A stretch of 8,860 bases of DNA, taken from NCBI GenBank assembly GCA_040002595.1, contig JBDUED010000098.1, positions 1 to 8,860 of the forward strand, given 5' to 3'. This document shows positions 1-8,232 of this stretch, in pieces. This stretch comes from Dokdonella_A sp040002595. Lineage in GTDB: Bacteria > Pseudomonadota > Gammaproteobacteria > Xanthomonadales > Rhodanobacteraceae. A program made the position numbers and the translations under genes. Positions within the stretch are counted from its first letter, which is position 1; every line of letters starts with the position of its first letter. The notes under the pieces are model-generated. The model did not search any database. It was not told the DNA's origin and worked only from the letters and a program-made list of their open reading frames with translations.

Positions 1-222
1 GAGGACGAGTTCGTCAAGCACAAGATCCTCGACGCGATCGGCGATCTGTACCTGCTCGGGCACAGCCTGATTGGCGCGTTTTACGGTTACAAGTCAGGTC
101 ACGAGCTCAACAACAAGCTGTTGCGTACCTTGATTGCCGAAGCGGACTCCTGGGAAGAAGTCAGCTTCGAAGATGAAAAGGCGGCTCCCATTTCCTATGC
201 CCACCCGGCGCAGGCGATGTAG
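1..222 (+). CDS. lpxC: LpxC, UDP-3-O-acyl-N-acetylglucosamine deacetylase (3' end only)
   Basis: This is the last 73 codons of LpxC, the zinc-dependent deacetylase that commits UDP-3-O-acyl-GlcNAc to lipid A synthesis in the cytoplasm. The 5' part lies outside the window. The visible part includes the HKILD segment (residues 7-11 here), corresponding to E. coli His238, Lys239 and Asp242, of which His238 and Asp242 are zinc ligands. It also includes the KSGHELNN segment (residues 31-38), whose His corresponds to catalytic His265. The spacing between these two segments equals that in the E. coli enzyme. The protein ends in a short hydrophobic tail (AHPAQAM). In E. coli the LpxC tail is the FtsH degradation signal; whether this one serves that purpose cannot be told from sequence. 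Downstream lies a convergent DUF721 gene, as in other Xanthomonadales as I recall them. Identification is firm. Confidence 0.95.
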   Translation, partial: EDEFVKHKILDAIGDLYLLGHSLIGAFYGYKSGHELNNKLLRTLIAEADSWEEVSFEDEKAAPISYAHPAQAM

Positions 223-284
223 TCCGCTGCTGGGCACGGCAGGAGAAGAACCGTTTTGAGAACAAGCCGGTGCGATGGCTGAGC

Positions 285-297
285 GGTCGTCGCGACC
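285..297 (+). repeat. Small perfect hairpin downstream of lpxC
   Basis: The sequence GGTCG-TCG-CGACC forms a 5-bp stem with a 3-nt loop, 62 bp after the lpxC stop codon. It has no T-tract on either side, so it does not qualify as a standard intrinsic terminator. It may be a weak transcript-end structure or chance. No other + strand terminator for lpxC is visible in the gap from 223 to 416. Confidence 0.3.
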
Positions 298-359
298 AAG
301 AGAATGACGGCGTCGATCGTCAGTACTTGAATCGGGCGTGCAGCATGCGCGGCCCGGGT

Positions 360-387
360 AAAAAACGGATGTCCGTGTGGACGTCCG
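360..387 (-). terminator. Intrinsic terminator for the DUF721/dciA transcript
   Basis: On the minus strand, positions 387-379 (CGGACGTCC) pair with 374-366 (GGACATCCG) around a 4-nt loop. This gives 8 of 9 pairs, with one C-A mismatch in the middle. The stem is followed directly by six Ts (365-360), the layout of a Rho-independent terminator. It lies 30 bp past the minus-strand stop codon of the DUF721 gene (417-419) and reads in the right direction to end that transcript. On the + strand the stem is not followed by a T-tract, so it should not terminate lpxC in this simple way. Confidence 0.65.
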
Positions 388-416
388 AGTGCAGGGGATA
401 GGTGCCGCCCCGGTGC

Positions 417-884
417 CTAAGCGGAACCCTCATCCGTGGCGATGGACGCCAGGTGCAGATACAAGGCTCGAAGTTCCGGGTCTGAGATAACTGTCGCCGT
501 CGCTCGCAAATGTCGGGCGCTGGCGGCGGAAAGGGATTTGGGCTTTGTCGGGTTCGGGGGAACGGTCGACAAGGGCGCCACTTTCACGGTGAAACGTTCG
601 ACGCTACCGCCCAAAGCGGTGCGGGCTTCGGCCAGCAAGGCAGCTTGATAAAGCCTTACGCGGCTGGCCCATGTCGGACTCGACGCCAGAAAGACAAGCC
701 GTCCGTTGCGGACGTCCGCGAGCCTGGTCTCGCGCGCGACCGCGTCGGGCAAGAGATGGCGCAATCTTTCATCCAGCGCATCCAGCGCGCGCGCCCGATC
801 GGCGAGCGCGCCGAGTGCGATGCACTGCGCAGCGGCTCTCGGGCCGGTGGTGGAGACATGGAGCGGATTGCGGCTTGGCGACAT
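417..884 (-). CDS. dciA: DUF721 / DciA-type protein (probable helicase-loading factor)
   Basis: This 155-aa protein has the DUF721 pattern. A leader of about 45 residues is followed by a compact domain (about 46-104) with the core NGRLVFLASSPTWASRVRLYQ, including the conserved Trp72 and nearby Arg residues, and ending in a VKVAP strand. A C-terminal helical tail (about 118-148) has the usual SxxxARxLRxxAxxISDPxLR look. DUF721 includes DciA, which loads replicative DnaB helicase in bacteria lacking DnaC or DnaI. Assigning that role here is an inference from family and from its place between lpxC and secA. The start is ATG at 884-882 with no clear Shine-Dalgarno; a GTG at codon 10 is an alternative. 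It diverges from the M23 peptidase gene across 30 bp and ends just before a good minus-strand terminator, so it is probably monocistronic. Confidence 0.82.
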   Translation of the reverse strand: MSPSRNPLHVSTTGPRAAAQCIALGALADRARALDALDERLRHLLPDAVARETRLADVRNGRLVFLASSPTWASRVRLYQAALLAEARTALGGSVERFTVKVAPLSTVPPNPTKPKSLSAASARHLRATATVISDPELRALYLHLASIATDEGSA

Positions 885-914
885 TGACGATTACGAACTC
901 GGTGCTGCATACGC

Positions 915-1856
915 ATGAATATCATTATTGTCCGCAACGCGCATTGCGCGCCACGTCGCTTTGATCTCGCGCGCCGGCGCGCGCGCATCCTCGCTGTGGC
1001 GACACTGGCTGGTTGCGCGCTGTTTTTTGTTGCACTCGGTGTCGCAGCGACGCTGCTGATTGCAAATCCCCGCACGCACGATCTGCGCGAACTGACCAGC
1101 CTGCGCACGACGATGAACGCGCAGCGCAGCCAACTGGCTAGCCTGGAGCAGGATTCCCACCGCAATCTGGATGCCTTGGCACTGCAGCTTGGCCAGTTGC
1201 AGGCGCAGGCGACGCGGCTCAATGCACTCGGGGATCGGTTGACCCAGGTCGGCAAGCTCGCGGACGGCGAATTCGATTTCGCGTCCGAACCAGCAGTTGG
1301 CGGCCCGGAAGAGACGGATACCGATCCGGGCCATCCCTTGCCGCTGCAAAATGGCGTCGACGACTTGCGTGCGCAATTTGATCGTCAGGAAGCGCAACTG
1401 GACGTGCTCGAAAATCTGCTGCGCGACCGCCAGACGGACAACGAATTGCTGCCGACCGGCATGCCGGTCGCTCAGGGCTACATCTCGTCAGGGTATGGCG
1501 AACGCTCCGATCCCTTCAACGGTCATCAGGCGCTGCATCTGGGACTGGATTTTTCGGCGCCGTTCGGAACGCCCGTCCAGGCGGTCGCAGATGGCATGGT
1601 GACGTTTACCGGGCAGCGCAGCGGTTACGGCAACGTTGTCGAGATCGATCACGGCAATGGCTACATGACGCGTTATGCGCACAATTCGGTCATTGTCGCC
1701 GCGATCGGCTCGCGCGTGCATGCGGGCGACACGATTGCCAAGGTCGGCTCGACAGGCCGCTCGACCGGTCCGCACTGCCATTTTGAAGTGTGGCTCAATG
1801 GTCGTCCGGTGAATCCGATGGTCTACGTGAAATCGACACGCGCCGCGCGCGGGTAG
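915..1856 (+). CDS. Membrane-anchored coiled-coil M23 (LytM) peptidase
   Basis: This 313-aa protein has a short basic cytoplasmic N-terminus, one hydrophobic segment (about residues 25-50) and then a helical, Gln/Leu/Arg-rich region (about 57-170) that looks like a coiled coil. A C-terminal M23 domain covers about 185-308. The zinc and catalytic residues are all present: His208 and Asp212 in HLGLD, His256 in RYAHNS, and His287/His289 in GPHCHFE. M23 enzymes cleave peptide cross-links of peptidoglycan; the layout predicts an inner-membrane protein with its catalytic domain in the periplasm. With a full catalytic set it is more likely a true endopeptidase than an EnvC/NlpD-type inactive activator. 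The ATG at 915 has only a weak GGTG 11 nt upstream. The position directly before secA is the usual xanthomonad arrangement as I recall it. The substrate bond is not predictable. Confidence 0.9.
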   Translation: MNIIIVRNAHCAPRRFDLARRRARILAVATLAGCALFFVALGVAATLLIANPRTHDLRELTSLRTTMNAQRSQLASLEQDSHRNLDALALQLGQLQAQATRLNALGDRLTQVGKLADGEFDFASEPAVGGPEETDTDPGHPLPLQNGVDDLRAQFDRQEAQLDVLENLLRDRQTDNELLPTGMPVAQGYISSGYGERSDPFNGHQALHLGLDFSAPFGTPVQAVADGMVTFTGQRSGYGNVVEIDHGNGYMTRYAHNSVIVAAIGSRVHAGDTIAKVGSTGRSTGPHCHFEVWLNGRPVNPMVYVKSTRAARG

Positions 1857-1882
1857 AGGCGGACAATCGGGAATCGGCCATC

Positions 1883-1899
1883 CGCGCCGTCAAGGCGCG
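1883..1899 (+). repeat. GC hairpin 27 bp after the M23 peptidase gene
   Basis: CGCGCC (1883-1888) and GGCGCG (1894-1899) form a perfect 6-bp stem with a GTCAA loop. No T-tract follows, so it is at best a partial or Rho-linked terminator for the M23 transcript. Confidence 0.3.
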
Positions 1900-2040
1900 T
1901 CGATCGCAACGGCGCTGCGGCGCAGTCGGCGCTCGCGCGAATTGACCCAGCCCGAGCGATCAGGGCTCTCCCGAACTGATTGCGCCGCCCTTGAAAGCGC
2001 CCTTTGCGCCACAAAACTGGCTTGTGCAACAGCGTCACCG

Positions 2041-2046
2041 TATCAT
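2041..2046 (+). promoter_or_regulatory. Possible -10 element of a secA promoter
   Basis: TATCAT matches the sigma-70 -10 consensus at five of six positions and lies 111 bp before the secA start. No good -35 hexamer sits at 16-18 bp spacing (positions near 2018-2023 read TGGCTT), so the call is weak. If used, transcription would begin near 2053 and the leader RNA would include the 2061-2078 hairpin. Confidence 0.22.
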
Positions 2047-2060
2047 CGGCGGTCGTGCGT

Positions 2061-2078
2061 GCGGCCGTGACTGGCCGC
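2061..2078 (+). repeat. Perfect inverted repeat in the secA leader
   Basis: GCGGCC (2061-2066) and GGCCGC (2073-2078) form a perfect 6-bp GC stem with a 6-nt loop, followed by TTAAAA. It lies 79 bp before the secA ATG. It could fold in the 5' UTR, but the weak T-run makes strong termination unlikely. A regulatory role is speculation. Confidence 0.35.
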
Positions 2079-2157
2079 TTAAAAGCCCAAAGTCTCACCG
2101 GCGCGCTGCTTGACCCGAGCCACCGCCGCGTATCCGTCTCCCTATCGAAGATCATCC

Positions 2158-4917
<2,760 letters not shown>

Positions 4918-4928
4918 GACATTCTTCG

Positions 4929-4940
4929 GGTGGCGCCACC
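4929..4940. repeat. 12-bp perfect palindrome between secA and the Nudix gene
   Basis: GGTGGCGCCACC is a perfect palindrome 11 bp after the secA stop codon, inside the 59-bp gap before the next start. It has no loop and no T-tract, so it is not a standard terminator. It could be a protein-binding dyad or chance in GC-rich DNA. Confidence 0.25.
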
Positions 4941-4976
4941 GTCTGCGGCGGCAATCGATAACGGCTGTCGCCATTG

Positions 4977-5942
4977 ATGGAAAGCGCCATCTACGTCGTC
5001 GCCGGTATCGTGCGTGATGCGCATGGCCGCGTGCTGCTGGCGCAGCGTCCGGCCGGCAAGCATCTGGCCGGCCTGTGGGAATTTCCGGGTGGAAAATGCG
5101 AATCGGACGAGGCGGGTGTTGACGCACTTGCGCGCGAACTGCGCGAGGAGATCGGCATCACGGTCGAATCCGCACGTCCGCTGATTGCCGTTCCGCATCG
5201 CTATCCGGAAAAAAACATCGTGCTGGACGTGTGGCAGGTGCTGGCGTATTCGGGCGTGCCGCATGCGCGCGAGGGGCAGCCGCTGGCGTGGGTGGAAATC
5301 GCGGACCTCGACCGCATGGCGATGCCGCACGCGGACCGTCCGGTCGCCAGCGCGCTGCGCTTGCCGGATCGGTACCTCATCACGCCGCCATTGCCGGTCG
5401 AACAGACCGAAACCTTGCTGCGCGGCATCGAAAGCGCCTGCCGCAAAGGCTTGCGCATGATCCAGTTGCGTCTGCCGCACTGGTCGCGCGACGACATCGC
5501 GACATTGGCGCGCGCGGCGCGAAATTCATGTCACCAACACGATGCGCGCCTGCTGCTCAACGACGACTGGCGTCTCGCGGAAGTTCTCGGCCTTGATGGC
5601 GTGCACCTGCCCGCGCGAACCGCGGCAACGTTGCAGCACCGCCCGTTGGGGCGCGACCGCTGGGTCGGCGTGTCGTGCCACGACGCCACCGAACTCGCCC
5701 AGGCGGCGCGCATCGGCGCCGATTTCGCGACCTTGTCGCCGGTGTACGAAACGCCCGCGCACCCGCACACGGCGCCGCTCGGCTGGGAGCGCTTCGGCGA
5801 ACTGACGGCGCAAGCGACGCTGCCTGTGTTTGCGCTGGGGGGCCTCGATGAGGAAGACCTGGATGCGGCGCAGATGTCCGGCGCGCAGGGGATCGCGGCG
5901 GTTCGCGCGTGGTGGGCACGAGCGGGTTTGCACTCGCCTTGA
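4977..5942 (+). CDS. mutT: Nudix hydrolase (MutT-like) fused to a ThiE/TenI-like domain
   Basis: This 321-aa protein has two domains. Residues 1-130 are a MutT-like Nudix domain. Its Nudix box at residues 39-61 fits the GX5EX7REUXEEXGU pattern exactly, preceded by LWEFPGG. MutT enzymes remove 8-oxo-dGTP from the nucleotide pool. Residues about 132-313 resemble the TIM barrel of thiamin-phosphate synthase/TenI, with IQLR (162-165), LLNDD (193-197), DGVHL (207-211), VGVSCHD (230-236), a LSPVYETPAHP loop (253-263) and ALGG (286-289). Several ThiE catalytic features look lost: the Lys after the QLR motif is not present, and the TxTK phosphate-loop motif is replaced. The barrel may therefore be non-catalytic. 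The same fusion is known in Pseudomonas and xanthomonads. ATG 4977 is preferred over TTG 4974, and neither has a clear RBS. It lies 59 bp after secA and may be co-transcribed. Confidence 0.9.
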   Translation: MESAIYVVAGIVRDAHGRVLLAQRPAGKHLAGLWEFPGGKCESDEAGVDALARELREEIGITVESARPLIAVPHRYPEKNIVLDVWQVLAYSGVPHAREGQPLAWVEIADLDRMAMPHADRPVASALRLPDRYLITPPLPVEQTETLLRGIESACRKGLRMIQLRLPHWSRDDIATLARAARNSCHQHDARLLLNDDWRLAEVLGLDGVHLPARTAATLQHRPLGRDRWVGVSCHDATELAQAARIGADFATLSPVYETPAHPHTAPLGWERFGELTAQATLPVFALGGLDEEDLDAAQMSGAQGIAAVRAWWARAGLHSP

Positions 5943-5956
5943 CGCGCAGTCCTTGC

Positions 5957-5984
5957 TTGACCCAATCCCGCAGCAGTGAACAAT
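5957..5984 (+). promoter_or_regulatory. Candidate sigma-70 promoter for the YbjQ-family gene
   Basis: TTGACC (5957-5962) and AACAAT (5979-5984) are spaced by 16 bp and match the consensus hexamers at five and four of six positions. They lie in the 93-bp gap after the Nudix fusion gene, about 50 bp before the next ATG, which gives a sensible leader length. This is a pattern match only. Confidence 0.38.
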
Positions 5985-6025
5985 TCGTCGGCGTGATGAA
6001 GCATGTTGCAAAACCAGCCTCAATC

Positions 6026-6030
6026 GGAGA
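6026..6030 (+). promoter_or_regulatory. Ribosome binding site deciding the YbjQ-family start
   Basis: GGAGA lies 5 nt before the ATG at 6036. This is the clearest Shine-Dalgarno in the window, and it favours this start over the in-frame ATG at 6003, which has none. Confidence 0.75.
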
Positions 6031-6035
6031 ATCAA

Positions 6036-6377
6036 ATGCCAGCCCTCGATCGCAAACTTGTCACCACCGCCAACGAACTTGCTGGCTATCGCATCAGCGC
6101 CCAACTGGGCATCGTGCGCGGCATCATCGTGCGTTCGCGCAGCGTGGTCGGCAACATCGGTGCAGCCCTGCAGACCCTCGTTGGCGGCAACATCACCCTG
6201 TTCACGCAACTGTGCGAACGGGCGCGCAATGATGCCTTCGACCTGATGCTGCAGCACGCGGCCGAACACGGTGCCAACGCGGTGATCGCCATGCGCTACG
6301 ACGCCAATGAAGTGGCGCAGGGCGTCACCGAAGTGCTCGCCTACGGCACCGCCGTGGTGGTCGAACCGCTGCGCTGA
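6036..6377 (+). CDS. YbjQ / UPF0145 family protein (DUF74)
   Basis: This 113-aa protein belongs to the YbjQ/UPF0145 family, which is usually a little over 100 residues and forms small oligomeric rings in solved structures. Family signatures are the start GYRISAQLGIVRGIIVRSRS (about 17-36), LVGGNITLFTQL in the middle, and the near-universal ending GANAVIAMRYDANEV followed by TEVLAYGTAVVVEP. The biochemical role is unknown; the old label 'heavy-metal-binding' is not supported by any cysteine or histidine cluster here (the protein has one Cys and one His). It is cytosolic, with no signal peptide or membrane segment. The start at 6036 is set by the GGAGA ribosome binding site. It probably forms its own transcript from the candidate promoter upstream. 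It converges with the kinase gene with only 6 bp between stop codons, leaving no room for a terminator outside coding DNA. Confidence 0.9.
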   Translation: MPALDRKLVTTANELAGYRISAQLGIVRGIIVRSRSVVGNIGAALQTLVGGNITLFTQLCERARNDAFDLMLQHAAEHGANAVIAMRYDANEVAQGVTEVLAYGTAVVVEPLR

Positions 6378-6383
6378 ACACGC

Positions 6384-7253
6384 CTATCGCTGATCGAGTC
6401 GCGCATCGCGTCGGGCGCCAATGATTGCGCGCGCGCTGCGATCGGCTCGCAGCAGGATGCACACGTCGGCGCGAGCCGGCAGCGTGCGCAGCGCGTGTCG
6501 GCTGAGGCGTTCGTAATGCATCAGGAAGCGTTTTAGGGCCGCGGCATCCATTGCCCGCGGCGCATCCCGCTCGCGCAACATGCGTTCTTGCCCGGCACGC
6601 CAATACGTGACGATCGCGAAATCCGGCGCAGCAAGCACAATCAGTGCGTCAAGGCGTACCCACAAGCGCGCATACGCGCCGGCCAGCTGGGCATTGACCC
6701 AGCGCCGCCAGACACCATTGGCGTCTTCGACGCGTTCCAGCGCGTTGATCGGGCGCGGCAACGCACGTGCCGGTTGCGGCGGCACGCCAACGCACCAACC
6801 TTCGAGCAGGACCAGGCGCGGCCGCCGCGTGACCCTGCGCCAGCGCGAAGGCGGCAGGCGCGTGTCGCGGCCCTTGTCGAAACGTGGAACGCGCGCTGGA
6901 TTTTCGTCACTCGCGTCGGCGAGCGCGGCCAATGTCCGCGCGAGTAGATCCAGATCGTGCGTGCCCGGAACGCCGCGTGTCGCGAGCAACGGATGGACCT
7001 TGCGCGCGAGCCATTGGCGTTCGCGGCGGCCGCGATAGAAATCGTCGAGCGAAAGCGTTTCGCAGGGAAAGCCGCGCGCATGGGCCGAGGTGGCGAGCTG
7101 ATGCGCGAAGGTGGTCTTGCCGCTGCCCTGCACGCCCGACAAGCCAACGATCCATCGCGCGGATGCGGGCCGCAAGCGTGCCAGTAGAGCATCCAGCGTG
7201 GCCTCGACCACGCAGCGATGGTAACCAGGCTGCGTGCTAGCATCGCGCGCCAT
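6384..7253 (-). CDS. P-loop kinase of the D-glycerate 3-kinase / Tda10 type
   Basis: This 289-aa cytosolic protein has a P-loop kinase fold related to phosphoribulokinase/uridine kinase. Motifs in order are Walker A GVQGSGKT (40-47), LSLDDFY (67-73), the RGVPGTHDLD segment (93-102) typical of the GLYK/Tda10/YggC-like group, VPRFDKGRD (122-130), and LLEGWCVGV (149-157) at the Walker B position. The plant members phosphorylate D-glycerate; yeast Tda10 is a homologue of unclear substrate, so the substrate here is not assigned. The C-terminal third carries arginine-rich helices. The ATG start at 7253-7251 overlaps the start of pdxH by 2 bp on the opposite strand. A GAGG lies 11 nt upstream (inside pdxH), rather far. 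A GTG at codon 15 (7211-7209) would remove the overlap and still keep the whole kinase domain. Confidence 0.82.
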   Translation of the reverse strand: MARDASTQPGYHRCVVEATLDALLARLRPASARWIVGLSGVQGSGKTTFAHQLATSAHARGFPCETLSLDDFYRGRRERQWLARKVHPLLATRGVPGTHDLDLLARTLAALADASDENPARVPRFDKGRDTRLPPSRWRRVTRRPRLVLLEGWCVGVPPQPARALPRPINALERVEDANGVWRRWVNAQLAGAYARLWVRLDALIVLAAPDFAIVTYWRAGQERMLRERDAPRAMDAAALKRFLMHYERLSRHALRTLPARADVCILLRADRSARAIIGARRDARLDQR

Positions 7254-7869
7254 GACGAACCCATCCTCGAGTGAATCGGACGCACTCTATCAGCAGGCGT
7301 TGGCGACGCTGAGCGCGCTGCTCGACGAAGCGCGCGCAGCGGGCGATCCGGAACCCACCGCAATGACTCTGGCGACTGCGGGCGAAGGCCGTGTTTCAGC
7401 GCGCATCGTGTTGCTCAAGGGGATTGATCCTCGTGGGCTGCATTTTTTCAGCAACTACACCAGTGACAAGGGACGACAGCTTGAAAAAAACGCGCAAGCT
7501 GCCCTGTGTTTTCACTGGAAGACATTGCGCGACGGCGTCCAGGTTCGCGTCGAAGGCGTTGCGACACGGTTGCCAGCGGCGGAATCGGACACGTATTTCG
7601 CGACGCGTTCGCGCGGCAGCCAGATTGGCGCCTGGGCATCACTGCAGTCGCAACCATTGAGCAATCGCGATGAATTCGACACGCGCATTGCGCAGATCGA
7701 AACGCGATTTGCGGGCGTACCCGTGCCACGTCCGCCGCACTGGGGCGGCTATGTCCTCGCGCCTGATCGCATCGAATTCTGGTACGGCGCAGCGTTCCGG
7801 TTGCATGAGCGGATGCGCTACTTCGTCGATGCTGCCGGCGTGTGGTCGCGTGGAATGCTGTTTCCATGA
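7252..7869 (+). CDS. pdxH: PdxH, pyridoxine/pyridoxamine 5'-phosphate oxidase
   Basis: This 205-aa protein is the FMN enzyme that oxidises PNP or PMP to pyridoxal 5'-phosphate, the last step of vitamin B6 synthesis and salvage. Residues matching E. coli Arg67 and Lys72 are in RIVLLK. Tyr129, Arg133 and Ser137 match in YFATRSRGSQIGAW, and Arg197 and His199 in FRLHER. The C-terminal signature deviates slightly: EFWY has Tyr where the common pattern has Gln, His or Gly. The protein is shorter than E. coli PdxH (218 aa) and lacks the N-terminal LRRxY-GGLRR segment. It ends WSRGMLFP instead of WKIDRLAP. I recall xanthomonad PdxH being similar. No Shine-Dalgarno precedes the ATG; a TAGCAT hexamer 8 nt upstream may be a -10 element, which would give an almost leaderless mRNA. 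It heads a probable operon. Confidence 0.95.
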   Translation: MTNPSSSESDALYQQALATLSALLDEARAAGDPEPTAMTLATAGEGRVSARIVLLKGIDPRGLHFFSNYTSDKGRQLEKNAQAALCFHWKTLRDGVQVRVEGVATRLPAAESDTYFATRSRGSQIGAWASLQSQPLSNRDEFDTRIAQIETRFAGVPVPRPPHWGGYVLAPDRIEFWYGAAFRLHERMRYFVDAAGVWSRGMLFP

Positions 7870-8225
7870 GCCTCGTGTCGATGAATGTCATGCCGGTCTA
7901 TCGCATCAGCGTTTTCGTGCCAGCGGAGTACGCGCAACGGCTGATTGACGGTATTTGTGCGGTGGATGACCTTCGCTGTGGCAATTACGATCGCGTGCTG
8001 TGGACATCGGCGATCGGAACCGAACAATTCCGACCGCTTGCCGGCGCACATCCTGCACTCGGCAAAGTCGGTGAGGTCACGCAGGTGTCGTGCGTACGGA
8101 TCGAATTGTGCATTGCACGCGATGAAACGCGCTTGCGGCGAGTCATCGAACAGGGTATCCGTGCGCATCATCCGTGGCAGACGCCGGCGATTTTCGTCGA
8201 CGAATCGCAGCTTCCCCTGGCGTAG
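7866..8225 (+). CDS. Stand-alone NIF3/YqfO-like (CutA-fold) small protein
   Basis: This 119-aa protein resembles the small domain inserted in YqfO/NIF3 proteins, found as a free-standing protein of about 100 residues in many proteobacteria. Matching features are the YRISVFVPAEYAQRL opening, GNYDRVLWTSAIGTEQFRPL, the GAHPALGKVGEV loop and the ending RAHHPWQTPAIF, where relatives have HPYETPAY. The family has a ferredoxin-like CutA-type fold; its function is not established, although conserved His, Glu or Asp residues have suggested metal binding. ATG 7866 overlaps the pdxH stop as ATGA, typical of translational coupling. In-frame ATGs at 7881 and 7890 are alternatives, and 7890 (MPVYRIS) gives the N-terminus closest to relatives. 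No signal peptide is visible. It lies between pdxH and a BtuF-like gene. Confidence 0.82.
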   Translation: MSLVSMNVMPVYRISVFVPAEYAQRLIDGICAVDDLRCGNYDRVLWTSAIGTEQFRPLAGAHPALGKVGEVTQVSCVRIELCIARDETRLRRVIEQGIRAHHPWQTPAIFVDESQLPLA

Positions 8226-8232
8226 CTCGCGC

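Larger units (their letters stand above)
1857..2157 (+). other. Non-coding leader between the M23 gene and secA
   Basis: These 301 bp hold no convincing gene. Open frames here (a + strand frame from 2004 that runs out of phase into secA, and a minus-strand frame at 1823-2155) have no recognisable domain and overlap real genes. The stretch contains two GC-rich hairpins and a TATCAT hexamer, listed separately. Many gammaproteobacteria place the arrest-peptide gene secM before secA. I see no SecM-like reading frame with a signal peptide and an arrest-type C-terminus here. The length leaves room for a secA promoter and 5' UTR. Confidence 0.5.

Noticed and set aside
510..887. A 125-codon + strand frame opposite dciA
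   Set aside because: Its Arg/Gly-rich translation has no family features, whereas the opposite strand encodes a clear DUF721 protein.
884..913. TTGACG with a CATACG partner as a promoter for the M23 gene
   Set aside because: It would start transcription downstream of the ATG at 915, and the -10 matches only three of six positions.
2019..2030. TGGC-TTG-TGCA as a sigma-54 promoter before secA
   Set aside because: The GG and GC elements are too close together (about 5 bp between them instead of about 10).
1823..2155. A 110-codon minus-strand frame in the secA leader
   Set aside because: It overlaps the end of the M23 gene, lacks any family resemblance and has no ribosome binding site I could see.
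2110..2157. TTG at 2110 as the secA start
   Set aside because: It would add 16 residues not found in SecA N-termini; ATG 2158 gives the canonical start and places Walker Lys at 108 as in E. coli.
5526..6269. A 247-codon minus-strand frame across the Nudix fusion and YbjQ genes
   Set aside because: It spans two well-supported + strand genes and their spacer, with Arg-rich sequence and no domain; it is a shadow frame.
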